A stretch of DNA of 64,000 nt from Desulfobulbus propionicus (GTDB lineage Bacteria; Desulfobacterota; Desulfobulbia; Desulfobulbales; Desulfobulbaceae): contig PDTC01000018.1 in the NCBI GenBank assembly GCA_002748735.1, positions 1 to 64,000 of the forward strand. Reading direction: 5' to 3'. The stretch's first letter is position 1. The number at the start of each line of letters is the position of its first letter. Under the pieces are notes generated by a model. It was not told where the DNA came from. It did not search any database and saw nothing but the letters and a program-made list of their open reading frames with translations. Below, piece by piece: positions 25,951-35,574 of the stretch. Both the position numbers and the translations under genes were made by a program.

Positions 25951-26721
25951 TCAGCGTGTCTTTTTTCTTCCGGTTCTATAGCCGTGACTGAAGCCGGAAG
26001 CGTACAGTAACGACTCCGGCCCAGGTTCGCCACCCAAGGCCCCTCCCACGAGAATTACAGCGGTTTTACTGATCCCGGCCACCGCTGCTTTGCCGGCGAT
26101 ATCTGCAAGGCAGCCCCTGACGACCTGCTGATCCGGCCAGGAGACCCTGGCCACCACCGCAGCCGGGGTATCACCAGAATAACCGCCTGCCATGAGTTCT
26201 GCCACCACCTTTTCCATCATAGCGGCACTCAAAAAAATACACATGGTGGCGCCAATCAAGGCGAGATGCTCCAGTCCCTCGCGTTCCGGTACTGGTGTTC
26301 GCCCGGCTCGCCGGGTGAAAATCACGGTCTGGCTGACCTCCGGTGCGGTAAGCTCCTGCCCGAGAGCTGCAGCCGCGGCAAACGCAGAGCTGACGCCGGG
26401 CACCACCTCGTAGGGAATATTTTCCTGATCCAGCCGCTGTATCTGCTCACGGATGGCACCATAGAGGGCAGGGTCACCAGTATGCAGACGGACCACCAGC
26501 TCACCTGCTCGCCACCCCTCTTTCATGAGGTGGACAATCTCATCCAGATCAAGCCCGGCTGAATCGTACAGGCGTGCCTTCACCTTGTCCAGCAGGACGG
26601 TGTTCACCAGGCTGCCAGCATAGATGATACGGTCTGCCGTATCCAGCAGGCGTCGACCGCGGACGGTAATCAACTCCGGGTCACCGGGACCGGCACCGAC
26701 AAAAACAATTTTTTTAGACAT
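25951..26721 (-). CDS. cobM: Precorrin-4/cobalt-precorrin-4 C11-methyltransferase
   Basis: The 256-residue enzyme methylates C11 of the corrin precursor with SAM. It shows FVGAGPGDPELITVRGRRLL at the N-terminus, the RLHTGDPALYGAIREQ motif near residue 80 and VPGVSSAFAAAAALGQELT. The start overlaps the cobI stop. Two adjacent ATGs exist (26724 and 26721). Usual family length is about 250. Confidence 0.93.
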   Translation of the reverse strand: MSKKIVFVGAGPGDPELITVRGRRLLDTADRIIYAGSLVNTVLLDKVKARLYDSAGLDLDEIVHLMKEGWRAGELVVRLHTGDPALYGAIREQIQRLDQENIPYEVVPGVSSAFAAAAALGQELTAPEVSQTVIFTRRAGRTPVPEREGLEHLALIGATMCIFLSAAMMEKVVAELMAGGYSGDTPAAVVARVSWPDQQVVRGCLADIAGKAAVAGISKTAVILVGGALGGEPGPESLLYASGFSHGYRTGRKKTR

Positions 26722-27490
26722 CATGACATGACCTCAGCTGAACACGGCGTTTGCGGAGCAGTAACGTGGAGAAATAATGCAGAGGCTGATCCTGTACTTC
26801 CACCAGGTTGGTATAAATTCGCTGATCGGCAAAACCGGCGCGTTCAATCAGGAGGGCATTCTCGAGAAGCCCCATCTCCTGGAGCAGGCTGACCAGCACC
26901 GGTAGCCGCCGGTAGACCTTCATCAGGACGATGACGTCATGTTCCGCCAGGATACGGCGAAGCCGGTCATCGTCAAAGGCGGCAGGCACCACTGCCAGGA
27001 CATCATCCCCCAGGGCCAGTGGCTGCGCCAGCTGAGCTGAGCAGGCAGACATCGCCGTAATCCCTGGTATAATCTCGACCTTGAGGGTCGGCCGTTGCTC
27101 CTGCAGGGTCGCCAGCAGATAAAACCCCGTGGAATATACCCCGGGGTCACCCAGCGTTGGAAAGGCGACGTCCTGTCCCTGGTCGATCCGAGCCAGGACC
27201 TTGGCAGCGGCACTCCGCCAGGCATTTTCCACCTCCTGAGGGACATTCTCGCCGAGGTTGACCTTCTGCATGGGAAATCGCAGCTCCAGTACTTCATGGC
27301 CCTGGGGCGCGACCTTGCTGCTGGCAATGGCCAGGGCACTGGAGGTTCCATTTTCCCGGGCCTTGGGTCCAATCCACACCGGGGCATCAGCCATGGCCTG
27401 CACGGCCCGGTAGGTCATCAGCTCCGGATCGCCGGGACCAACGCCAACCAGCAACAGGCGCCCCTGGGTTGTACTGTCCTGCTCGTTCAT
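26714..27490 (-). CDS. cobI: Precorrin-2/cobalt-factor II C20-methyltransferase
   Basis: The 258-residue SAM methyltransferase starts with LLVGVGPGDPELMTYRAVQA and contains AFPTLGDPGVYSTGFYLL and IIPGITAMSACSAQLAQPL. CobI/CbiL adds the C20 methyl group at the entry to the corrin branch. The chosen ATG at 27490 overlaps the cobL stop by four bases; a frame from 27553 would run further into cobL. It may also be called cbiL in the anaerobic naming. Confidence 0.92.
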   Translation of the reverse strand: MNEQDSTTQGRLLLVGVGPGDPELMTYRAVQAMADAPVWIGPKARENGTSSALAIASSKVAPQGHEVLELRFPMQKVNLGENVPQEVENAWRSAAAKVLARIDQGQDVAFPTLGDPGVYSTGFYLLATLQEQRPTLKVEIIPGITAMSACSAQLAQPLALGDDVLAVVPAAFDDDRLRRILAEHDVIVLMKVYRRLPVLVSLLQEMGLLENALLIERAGFADQRIYTNLVEVQDQPLHYFSTLLLRKRRVQLRSCHDV

Positions 27491-28701
27491 CGCTCTCCTG
27501 TAATAATCGTGATCGGATTGAGACGGATCAACTCTTTTTCTGGCCAGCTCCACCGTTCGACCTGCACAGTGCGAACGCTCACCCGGCAGCCACCAGCATG
27601 CAGCAGCACTGGCGCCAATGCTGCTGTCGCCTTCAGTATCGCGCTTACCACCACCCGACCGCCAGGATTAAGGCGGTCAAGTACCGTGGTGATAATTCCC
27701 TCCAAATTGCCGCCGCTGCCGCCGATGAACACCCGGTGCGGATCAGGCAGACGATCGAGAGCTGTAGGCGCCTCTCCATCCACAGTCTGGATGGAAAAAG
27801 CAGCGTACCGACGGATATTGGCGTGTATATTGTCCAGCTGTTCGGCACGCCGCTCCACGGTATAGATATTCAGGTCTGGGCAGAGCCGAGCAGCCTCCAG
27901 GGAAACAGCGCCGGAGCCGCCGCCAATATCCCAGAAGGTTCCGACATGGGGAAGCTTGAGCTGGTGGAGGATCGCAGCCCGCACCTCATCCTTGGTGATC
28001 AACCCCCGGGAATGGTGAATATCGGCCTCGCGCAAACCAAAGGGCCCGGCGGCAGGAGAGCCATCAACCTCTGGCTGCTCCAGCAGCATCATATTGAGCG
28101 GTGCAAAACGCTGATCCGCTATCTCCGCCAGTGTACCACTCACCAGCCGCTCATCACTCAACCCCAGATTTTCAGCAACACGTACACCTATCGCTCTGCA
28201 GCGCGCAGTGTCTCCAACCCGCAATAACAGCTTTTGCAAGACCTCGGCCACCCGGTCAGGGCTGTTGGTCTCATCGGTGAACAGCAGCACCCGGGGGTAG
28301 CAGAGCAGCTTGCCGGGATTCTCCAGGGCCCTGCCGTGCAGACTGACCAGCGGCAGGTCATCCCACGGCAGGGCAAAACGGCTGCAGGCCAGCTGCACCG
28401 CAGAAACCGCCGGATAGACCCGCACCCGGTCAGGGCCAAAACGCTTGAGCAGTAACCGGCCAATACCATAGAGCAGGGGATCGCCACTGGCGAGTACAGC
28501 CACATCTCCTTTTTGCAGACCATCGGCCAGTTGTTCCAGCATCCCGGCCAGGGGAGCAATGGCAACAACCGCTGTGCCGAGGTTGTCCACCAGCAGACGA
28601 TAACGCCTGGAAGCCACCACCAGAACAGAGGCGCACACCATCTCTTTCTGCCAGCCCTGCAACTGTTCCCCTTCGATACCTATGAGCTGGATCCGGTTCA
28701 T
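27487..28701 (-). CDS. cobL: Bifunctional cobalt-precorrin-6B C5,15-methyltransferase/C12-decarboxylase (CbiE-CbiT fusion)
   Basis: The 404-residue protein joins two domains. Residues about 1-200 are CbiE-like, with GDVAVLASGDPLLYGIGRLL. Residues about 210-404 are CbiT-like, with the SAM motif FWDIGGGSGAVSLEAARL and FIGGSGGNLEGII. It methylates C5 and C15 and decarboxylates the C12 acetate. The start MNRIQLIGI at 28701 overlaps the cbiD stop by four bases. Confidence 0.92.
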   Translation of the reverse strand: MNRIQLIGIEGEQLQGWQKEMVCASVLVVASRRYRLLVDNLGTAVVAIAPLAGMLEQLADGLQKGDVAVLASGDPLLYGIGRLLLKRFGPDRVRVYPAVSAVQLACSRFALPWDDLPLVSLHGRALENPGKLLCYPRVLLFTDETNSPDRVAEVLQKLLLRVGDTARCRAIGVRVAENLGLSDERLVSGTLAEIADQRFAPLNMMLLEQPEVDGSPAAGPFGLREADIHHSRGLITKDEVRAAILHQLKLPHVGTFWDIGGGSGAVSLEAARLCPDLNIYTVERRAEQLDNIHANIRRYAAFSIQTVDGEAPTALDRLPDPHRVFIGGSGGNLEGIITTVLDRLNPGGRVVVSAILKATAALAPVLLHAGGCRVSVRTVQVERWSWPEKELIRLNPITIITGER

Positions 28702-29783
28702 GAACCTCCCCCGCAAAAAATCTGCCGCTGCGCTGTCACCAGGTATATGCGGACCTTACTGCCTGCCCACTGTTCGGCCTGTTCCCTTGCCCTGTTAATG
28801 ACGCGATTGATGATATGGTTCTGGCCTTCTTCCCGCAATTTTTCAAAAATCTGGCGGGCAGTGTTTGCCTCAGCAAGTCTGGTGGCCTGTGCGGCATCCA
28901 GCCCCAGCCTGATCAGCAGACTACCAACATCTGCCGGCACCAGGTCGCCATGTCGTACATGGGTCTGGGGGACGGCCAAGGCAGCCTTGACCATCTTTCC
29001 CCACATCATGGCAAGGTGAATCCGGGAGAAGCCATGCCGGTGTGCAGCTTCCAAACTGTAACGCAGATAGTCACCCATCATCACCTGCGCCTCCTCTGGC
29101 AATGCCAGAAGCTTCTGCACCGCCGCCTCCGATGTCCGCCCAGTCGAGAGGAGAACATCCTCAAGCCCATTGGCCCTGGCTACCCGCATGGAACTCTCAA
29201 TGGTCTCGGTCCAGGCTCGGGTTGACAGTGGCCGCACGATACCGGTTGTTCCCAGGATAGACAGTCCACCAACAATGCCCAGGCGCCGATTCAGGGTTCG
29301 AGTCGCCAGCTCTTCACCATTTGTGACGAAAATTTCCAGTTCAAATCCTTCTCCAGCTTCCCATCCCAGGTCGGCGAGAGCCTCCCGGATCGCTGCCTGG
29401 ATCATCTGACGCGGTACAGGATTGATGGCCGGTTCCCCCACAGCCACCGGCAGCCCGGGCTTGGTTACCCGGCCGACCCCAGGACCGGCCAGCAACACCA
29501 CCGCGTCGCCCATGCTTCTCCGGCAGCGTGCCCCGATCTCAGCACCATTGGTGACATCAGGATCATCACCGGCATTCTTGATCACCGAGGCCAGGGCCTC
29601 TTCCTTATCGGTAGAGCAGCGATGCAGAGTAAAGAGATGGCGATCTCCTCCAGGAAAGGGGATCTCCACTTTTCCGGGACAACTACCCGAAACAAGAGCA
29701 GTTATTGCCCCTCGTGCAGCAGCGGCAGCGCAGGCTCCGGTGGTGAAGCCTGACCGCAGGGGTCGTTTTTGGGAGGTTCCCAA
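28698..29783 (-). CDS. cbiD: Cobalt-precorrin-5B C1-methyltransferase CbiD
   Basis: The 361-residue protein carries the CbiD hallmark LRSGFTTGACAAAAARGAI at residues 9-27. Further conserved parts are ALADLGWEAGEGFELEIFVT and SILGTTGIVRPLS. CbiD methylates C1 and is diagnostic for the oxygen-independent pathway. It lies 11 bases downstream of cbiC and overlaps cobL. Confidence 0.94.
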   Translation of the reverse strand: MGTSQKRPLRSGFTTGACAAAAARGAITALVSGSCPGKVEIPFPGGDRHLFTLHRCSTDKEEALASVIKNAGDDPDVTNGAEIGARCRRSMGDAVVLLAGPGVGRVTKPGLPVAVGEPAINPVPRQMIQAAIREALADLGWEAGEGFELEIFVTNGEELATRTLNRRLGIVGGLSILGTTGIVRPLSTRAWTETIESSMRVARANGLEDVLLSTGRTSEAAVQKLLALPEEAQVMMGDYLRYSLEAAHRHGFSRIHLAMMWGKMVKAALAVPQTHVRHGDLVPADVGSLLIRLGLDAAQATRLAEANTARQIFEKLREEGQNHIINRVINRAREQAEQWAGSKVRIYLVTAQRQIFCGGGS

Positions 29784-29794
29784 AAAGATACCCC

Positions 29795-30418
29795 TTACGC
29801 CAGTCGCAGCAGGGCATTAACCGTGGCTACCGCCACCGGTGTCCCCCCCTTACGACCAAGAACGGTGATATAGGGAACCTTCGTTGTTGCTGCGAGAAGC
29901 TCCTTGGACTCGGCGGCATTGACAAATCCCACCGGCACTCCAATGACGAGATCCGGCCGCAGCCGTTCCTCATCAATGAGCTTGAGGACCTTCAGAAGGG
30001 CGGTCGGTGCATTACCGATGGCAACGATGCCAACATTCTCGTCAGCGGCCAGTTCCATTGCCGCTTCTGTACGGGTCTCCCCCCTTTCTTCGGCCCTGCG
30101 CGCTGTCTCCTCATCGGTCAACCGGCAGACAACCCGGCCACCGTGACGTTCCAACAGTCCCTTGGAAATACCGGCCACCGCCATATTCACGTCCACCAGC
30201 ACATTCTTGCCAGCCTGCAGAGACGCAATCCCCCGGGTAATGGCATCTCCTCGAAAACGAACCTGCTGGATAAAACTGAAGTCACCGGTGGCGTGAATCA
30301 TCCGCTGCACTACCCTGAACTCTCCGGGACTAAACGAATGGGGCCCCATCTCTTCGGCAATGATCCGAAAACTCTCTGTCTCAATATCACCAGGTGCTAT
30401 ACGCTGAATCTTCACCAT
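29795..30418 (-). CDS. cbiC: Cobalt-precorrin-8 methylmutase CbiC
   Basis: The 207-residue enzyme moves a methyl group from C11 to C12 to give cobyrinate. It shows VQRMIHATGDFSFIQQVRF with the conserved catalytic His near residue 43, NVLVDVNMAVAGI and VIGVPVGFVNAAESKE. Length and motifs are normal. It sits between cbiA and cbiD in the operon. Confidence 0.95.
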   Translation of the reverse strand: MVKIQRIAPGDIETESFRIIAEEMGPHSFSPGEFRVVQRMIHATGDFSFIQQVRFRGDAITRGIASLQAGKNVLVDVNMAVAGISKGLLERHGGRVVCRLTDEETARRAEERGETRTEAAMELAADENVGIVAIGNAPTALLKVLKLIDEERLRPDLVIGVPVGFVNAAESKELLAATTKVPYITVLGRKGGTPVAVATVNALLRLA

Positions 30419-30436
30419 ACTCTTTTTGCTCCATGT

Positions 30437-31780
30437 TCAAAAATCGCGGCACGCCTGCACAAAGGCGGCTGCGGCTGCCGGTGTTCTTCCCCAGTGAAGA
30501 TGGACATAACCTCCCAGGACGCTGTCTGTGCCATATCCTTCGTGCCGGCCATTATCAAGGCGGTAGGCCGGTACACCTGGGGCAGTGCCTTCCTCCAGCT
30601 CGGAATAATGGAACTCGTGGCCGTGCAGCTGCAGACCTTTGGGGCCAAAAAAAGTCCTGCGGACCTGTTCGACGCACCGGTAACCAAGCTGCTGTAATCG
30701 AGGACGCATCGTGACAGTGGCAGGGAAAAAACCGGCCATGGCGTGGCTGTTTCCCTCGAGATCCCTCAGAGTGCGGCACAGATACATAAAGCCTCCACAT
30801 TCCGCGTATACCGGGCGTCCGGATTTCGCGAATTCCAGGATGTCACGCAGGATACCAGTATTTTCACTCAAACGCTTGGCATACAGCTCCGGATACCCAC
30901 CGCCAAGATAGATGCCCTGCAGCCCCTCGGGCAGGGCCTGATCATGCAGGGGGCTGAACCGTATGAGTTGAGCCCCGGCCTTTTCCAGGAGCTCTAGATT
31001 GTCCTCGTAATAAAAACAAAAAGCGCGGTCTCTGGCGACCCCGATTCGTACCGGTGCGGCAGAGGTGATCGCCGAAATCTCGGGCGCTTCTTGGACTGCA
31101 CAGGTAGCTCCCAAAGTGACAAGCCGGTCCAGATCGACTCCAGCGGCAGCCCATCCGGCTAGATACTCGACACCTGCAGGGCCAAATGGCCCGTCCTCAT
31201 CCATGTGCAGCCCAAGGTGACGAGAAGGTATTCCAACAGATTCATCCCTGGAGAGAACCCCGAGAATCTCGGCGCGGCAGTGGCGGCGGACAGCATCACA
31301 GACCAATCGTCGATGGCGCTCAGAACCCATCCGGTTCAGGATCACCCCCCGAACCCTCACCCGTGCATCAAGCGCTTCGAAACCGTGAACCACAGCAGCG
31401 ACACTCTCCGCCGCCGACCGGACATCCACCACTAACACCACTGGCAGCCCAAGGCAGGTAGCAAGGGTTGCGGCTGAGCCCTGGCCGCCATCAAACAACC
31501 CCATCACCCCTTCAATCAGCCCAAAAGCATCGCCAGTATCACTGTCCATCTGGTCGGCAAAACAACGCCGGACAAAGGATTCGCCACACATACGCAGATC
31601 AAGATTACGGCTGCTCCGCCCGGTAATCAGGCGATGCAGGGTGGGGTCGATGAAGTCCGGTCCGCACTTGAAGGGACGGACGTCGACGCCCCGTAAGGTC
31701 AGAGCCGCCATAATTCCCAGGCTGACCGTGGTCTTCCCGCAACCCGAATGGGTTCCAGCGATCAGGACAGCGCCACTCAT
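30437..31780 (-). CDS. cbiA: Cobyrinate a,c-diamide synthase CbiA
   Basis: The 447-residue amidotransferase converts cobyrinate to its a,c-diamide with ATP and glutamine. The N-terminal P-loop reads GTHSGCGKTTVSLGIM, the substrate region contains FKCGPDFIDPTLH, and the C-terminal glutaminase domain has the triad cysteine in PVYAECGGFMYLC, with HGHEFHYS near the end. The start overlaps the upstream binding-protein stop in ATGA. Confidence 0.95.
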   Translation of the reverse strand: MSGAVLIAGTHSGCGKTTVSLGIMAALTLRGVDVRPFKCGPDFIDPTLHRLITGRSSRNLDLRMCGESFVRRCFADQMDSDTGDAFGLIEGVMGLFDGGQGSAATLATCLGLPVVLVVDVRSAAESVAAVVHGFEALDARVRVRGVILNRMGSERHRRLVCDAVRRHCRAEILGVLSRDESVGIPSRHLGLHMDEDGPFGPAGVEYLAGWAAAGVDLDRLVTLGATCAVQEAPEISAITSAAPVRIGVARDRAFCFYYEDNLELLEKAGAQLIRFSPLHDQALPEGLQGIYLGGGYPELYAKRLSENTGILRDILEFAKSGRPVYAECGGFMYLCRTLRDLEGNSHAMAGFFPATVTMRPRLQQLGYRCVEQVRRTFFGPKGLQLHGHEFHYSELEEGTAPGVPAYRLDNGRHEGYGTDSVLGGYVHLHWGRTPAAAAAFVQACRDF

Positions 31781-32700
31781 TTGCGGATCTCCGGGGATAC
31801 CGCCTGCCGGTACAGGATATGGTGGATCAGACGGATACCTTCAAGCAGATCAATGGTCGGTCGGGCCACCAGCCGCTCCGGTACCAGGTAGACCTGCTGC
31901 TTGCGAACAGCACGTATAACCTGAAAGCCCGGCTCTTCATAAATAGCAGAAAGAGTGATCGGATTCATCCGCCCCTGCTGGGCAAGATACACATCAATCT
32001 CCTCGGCTCTGGCCAGGAGTCGCTCCTTGCCGTACAAGGCGATATTGGTGGTACGCACTGTGGGTGCATCAACGGCTATATTGACGCCACCGGCCGACTC
32101 CAGGACAAAGGCAGCGATGGAGCCTGCGGCAAAGGTCCGCATGCTGGCATGACGGGCCTCGAAAAATACCCGCTGGCGTGAGGCCTCCGGAACAGCCTCG
32201 AGCCGCTGCCGTATCCCGTTGAGTTCCTCGGTAAACCGCGCAATCATCTGCTCAGCGGCAGCAGACCTGCCAATGACTCGGCCCAGGGTTCGCCAGTAAG
32301 CGAACATCTCCTCCATGGAGCGTGGCTGCAGTGACAGCACTCGCACCCCAACCCGTTCCATCTGCGTGGTCAGCTCCGGATACCCCCTGCTGATCATCGG
32401 TCGGATCAGTACCAGATCCGGATTTAAGGCCAGCATGCGCTCAGGATCATCTCTGTAGCTCAGACGCGGTAGATCCGGAAGGTATTCATCGGACCGACCC
32501 ACAGCGACAATCGTGGCACCCGCCCCCATCTCCACCAGGTTACGGGTATGAGCCGGATAAAAGCTGATAATCCGTGTCGCAGGTGCTGCCAGCGCATGAA
32601 GACGGCCCTCTGCATCCTCCACCTGAAAAGCGCTGGTGCCTGCGGGGCAAAACCCTGCGAGCAGCACCCCCAGCAAGGCTGCCATGATTAGCCGACGCAT
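31777..32700 (-). CDS. ABC transporter periplasmic binding protein, corrinoid/metal-chelate type
   Basis: The 307-residue protein begins with a Sec signal peptide (MRRLIMAALLGVLLAGFCPA, cleavage likely after GTSAF). It then shows the helical-backbone binding fold of BtuF/FecB proteins, with RIISFYPAHTRNLVEMGAG and NPDLVLIRPM. It would capture a chelate in the periplasm for the permease and ATPase encoded just upstream. The location between corrin genes under a B12 riboswitch favours cobinamide, cobalamin or a cobalt chelate. An iron siderophore cannot be ruled out by sequence alone. Confidence 0.88.
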   Translation of the reverse strand: MRRLIMAALLGVLLAGFCPAGTSAFQVEDAEGRLHALAAPATRIISFYPAHTRNLVEMGAGATIVAVGRSDEYLPDLPRLSYRDDPERMLALNPDLVLIRPMISRGYPELTTQMERVGVRVLSLQPRSMEEMFAYWRTLGRVIGRSAAAEQMIARFTEELNGIRQRLEAVPEASRQRVFFEARHASMRTFAAGSIAAFVLESAGGVNIAVDAPTVRTTNIALYGKERLLARAEEIDVYLAQQGRMNPITLSAIYEEPGFQVIRAVRKQQVYLVPERLVARPTIDLLEGIRLIHHILYRQAVSPEIRK

Positions 32701-33488
32701 GCCCTGTCCCTTAACCGAAAACCGGCCTGGAGGCAGCCGACATAGTCATTTTCCTCAACGCGTGCATCAACGCCGTATATATGGCTGATGTTCTCCGCGA
32801 CAAGGACATCAGCCACCTTTCCCTGGCAGGCGACACTTCCGTCTTTGAGAAAGAGCAGCTGGTCACAGAAACGGGCCGCCAGGTTAAGGTCATGGAACAC
32901 CGAGATCACCTGGAGGCCCTCTTCTCGGACCCGCCTACCCAACAGATAAAGAATCTCCAGGGTATGCCGGATATCGAGGCTGGAGGTGGCCTCATCCAGC
33001 AGCAGCACTTGGGGCTGCTGCACCAGGGCCCGGGCCACGGCCACCCGCTGCTTTTCTCCACCGGACAACCTGGTGACCTGACGTTCTGCCAGAGAGGCGA
33101 TACCCAGTTCGTCAAGCACTTCGTCAATTCGGTCCAGTTGCCCTGGTCCAGGTTCAGCAAATCGGCCGATATGTGGATACAACCCCATGGTGACCGCCTC
33201 GCGCACCGTGAAGTTAAACCGGAGTTGAAAATCCTGGGGCACCAGTGACAAGACTCGGGAGAGCTGCCGGGGACTCCAGGAACCAAGCAAACGACCGCAA
33301 AAACGAATAGTGCCAGTCTGGGGACGCACCACTCCCATAAGCAGATCAAGCAGGGTTGTCTTGCCGCTGCCATTGGGCCCAAGAATGCCGTATACCCCTG
33401 CCTCAAGGCTGCAGCTCAGGCAACGAAACACTGGTGGGCCGCCATAGCTGAACCCCACATTGTTTACCTCCCAGAGAGGTGCTGGCAT
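32688..33488 (-). CDS. ABC transporter ATP-binding protein (BtuD/FecE type)
   Basis: The 266-residue ATPase has Walker A GILGPNGSGKTTLLDLL near residue 35, the Q-loop VPQDFQLRF, signature LSGGEKQRVAVARAL and Walker B VLLLDEATSSLD. It powers the adjacent permease. It overlaps the binding-protein gene by 13 bases and abuts the permease stop. Confidence 0.93.
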   Translation of the reverse strand: MPAPLWEVNNVGFSYGGPPVFRCLSCSLEAGVYGILGPNGSGKTTLLDLLMGVVRPQTGTIRFCGRLLGSWSPRQLSRVLSLVPQDFQLRFNFTVREAVTMGLYPHIGRFAEPGPGQLDRIDEVLDELGIASLAERQVTRLSGGEKQRVAVARALVQQPQVLLLDEATSSLDIRHTLEILYLLGRRVREEGLQVISVFHDLNLAARFCDQLLFLKDGSVACQGKVADVLVAENISHIYGVDARVEENDYVGCLQAGFRLRDRACVG

Positions 33489-34514
33489 CTACAAACCTCC
33501 CCTGTGCCGGCGGCGCAAAAAGATCACACAGAAAAATGGACCACCCAGGAGCGCGGTGAGCACCCCTATGGGCACCTCGGCAGGGAGGACAGCACGCGTC
33601 AGGGTGTCGGCGAGCAACAGCAGCCAGCCCCCACCAAGGAAGCTGAGCGGCAGCAGCCAACGATTATCCGGCCCGGCAATAAAACGTAGCAGGTGCGGGA
33701 TCACCAGTCCGACAAAACCGATAATCCCGGAAACAGCTACGGCCAACGCCGTCAGCAGCGAGGTCAAGGTCAGCAGCAAAAAACGCAGCCGTACCACGGA
33801 AACACCAAGGCTGACAGCAATCCGCTCACCTGTGGCCATGGCATTGAGATCACGGCTGAAGGCACAACAGAAAAAGACGCCGATAGCAGCGGCCGGTCCC
33901 AACACTGCCAGATCCCTCCAGGAGACGCCTGACAGGCTGCCCATCAGCCAGAAGATGAGCACCCCGACCTGCTCATCGGCAAGGAATTTCACCAAGCCGA
34001 TACCCGCCGAAAGGATGGCAGCGACGATCACCCCAGCCAGGATAAGGTTTGTCGAGGAAAGGCGGCGGTCACCGCCAGCAAGCAACAAGACCGCCAGCAG
34101 GGTTCCCATGGATCCGGCAAAGGCAAAGATCGGGACAGAGACCGCCTCAGGTAATACCACACCCAAAAGCCGCAGTAACAGGGCGAGCGAGGCACCAAAA
34201 GCCGCACCAGTGGAAATGCCCAGGGTATAGGAATCTGCCAGCGGATTCAGGAGGACACCCTGGAGGACAGCGCCGCTCAGAGACAAGATGCCGCCAATAA
34301 AGACCGCCGCCAGAATACGGGGCAGGCGCACATCCATCACCACTGCCGTGGCAGCCGCATTGGCAGACATATGCTCCACGCCCAATAGCCGCTCCCAGAC
34401 AATCTCCAGGATTACCCCTGGGCTCAACGGCATAAATCCCATACCAGCAGCCACCAGCATGGTGACCAGGAGCAGCAGGAGTAACAGGACGGTGAGGTAC
34501 AGTTTCGAGCGCAT
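33489..34514 (-). CDS. FecCD-family ABC transporter permease
   Basis: The 341-residue integral membrane protein has 9-10 hydrophobic helices. It shows the FecCD motifs RLPRILAAVFIGGILSLSGA, GVLLNPLADSYTLGISTGAA and GIIGFVGLVIPHLLRFIAG. It forms the channel of the importer with the neighbouring ATPase. The ATG at 34514 (MRSKLYL) begins 7 bases after the cbiK stop, and the hydrophobic helix follows directly. A longer frame from 34646 would overlap cbiK and is less likely. Confidence 0.9.
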   Translation of the reverse strand: MRSKLYLTVLLLLLLLVTMLVAAGMGFMPLSPGVILEIVWERLLGVEHMSANAAATAVVMDVRLPRILAAVFIGGILSLSGAVLQGVLLNPLADSYTLGISTGAAFGASLALLLRLLGVVLPEAVSVPIFAFAGSMGTLLAVLLLAGGDRRLSSTNLILAGVIVAAILSAGIGLVKFLADEQVGVLIFWLMGSLSGVSWRDLAVLGPAAAIGVFFCCAFSRDLNAMATGERIAVSLGVSVVRLRFLLLTLTSLLTALAVAVSGIIGFVGLVIPHLLRFIAGPDNRWLLPLSFLGGGWLLLLADTLTRAVLPAEVPIGVLTALLGGPFFCVIFLRRRHRGGL

Positions 34515-34521
34515 CGTGCAT

Positions 34522-35451
34522 TCAGGCAAGGAATAAACCGGCATCCACTGCCGCCTCCCTGGCGTGACGAACAAGGATGGCGGTAAAGGCATCCGACTCT
34601 CCCAGCCCCTGGCATTTAACAGCCACCTCAATACCAGCAGCCTCAAGCCGTTCTTTCCATGACGCAGGTCCCTGGGTCATGTCTTCGACAACGTGATTCC
34701 CGGCAGCCACCAACAACGGTCTGAGGATGACCCGCTGCGTCTGGCGGGCGCGCAGCTCCTCCAGCAGTTGCTCCAGTGAAGGAAAGCCTTCGAGTATGCC
34801 GATACGGGTGAGCACCCGGGGATACATCTGCTCCATACAGACGCTCAGTTCCTGGTAATGATGGCCCAGGGGCAGACGTTTACTGCCGTGTCCCATGTAG
34901 AGCAGGGCCGCGTCACGCTCCTCGGCCAGCCGGACATCCTCGCCCAGGGCAGCAGCAGCAGCACGGATATCTTTGCCAGCAGAACGCTTTCCTGCCGGAT
35001 CGCCACCAAGAACAGGACGACCGACGGCAAGCCTCAGGAGAGGCTGCTGGTCGGGGTGAACAGTCCGGAGACCTGCCAGGGTTTCAACCAGGTGGCAGAG
35101 ATCCAGATATTCCTCACCCGGAGCAACATGCACGGCCTGCACCACAAGGGTTTTATAGCCCTGATCGTGGAGATCGGCAATGACTGCCAAGGGGCTCCTG
35201 CAGGCAAACACTTCGGTCGGAATTACCGGGTGTGCCCGGAGATATGCCTTGTCCTTACGCCGTCTGTGCCAGATAGCCCGGAGTACGTCCGAGGTAAAGC
35301 TCATGTGTACCGCCGTCCTGGGAAATGCAGCAGAGAAGACATCACGAACATGGAGAAGAGCCGATACTCCCGCTTCCCTGGCAGTACCAAACATTGCCAG
35401 GACAACAGCGATCTCTCCGGAGGAAGTATTCGAAACGTTCACGGCGGGCAT
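34522..35451 (-). CDS. cbiK: Sirohydrochlorin cobaltochelatase CbiK
   Basis: The 309-residue protein (from ATG at 35451) inserts Co2+ into sirohydrochlorin, the first committed step of anaerobic cobalamin synthesis. Seen features are LAMFGTAREAG, the HMSFTSDVLR region, the VVQAVHVAPGEEY segment with a metal-binding His, and LLYMGHGSKRLPLGHHYQEL, also with His ligands. A frame beginning with TTG at 35499 would add 16 residues. No clean signal peptide is seen, so the cytoplasmic form is favoured over the periplasmic CbiK known in Desulfovibrio. It is the first gene after the riboswitch. Confidence 0.9.
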   Translation of the reverse strand: MPAVNVSNTSSGEIAVVLAMFGTAREAGVSALLHVRDVFSAAFPRTAVHMSFTSDVLRAIWHRRRKDKAYLRAHPVIPTEVFACRSPLAVIADLHDQGYKTLVVQAVHVAPGEEYLDLCHLVETLAGLRTVHPDQQPLLRLAVGRPVLGGDPAGKRSAGKDIRAAAAALGEDVRLAEERDAALLYMGHGSKRLPLGHHYQELSVCMEQMYPRVLTRIGILEGFPSLEQLLEELRARQTQRVILRPLLVAAGNHVVEDMTQGPASWKERLEAAGIEVAVKCQGLGESDAFTAILVRHAREAAVDAGLFLA

Positions 35452-35574
35452 ACGGGCAAGAGAGAGTGGGAGCAAAGATACAAAAAAATCCCAAACCAAA
35501 AAAGTGATCCGGGATGTCCCTTGTTTTCATCCGGGCTGCACACCGACAGACCTGTCCATATCGTCGGCTCTCTC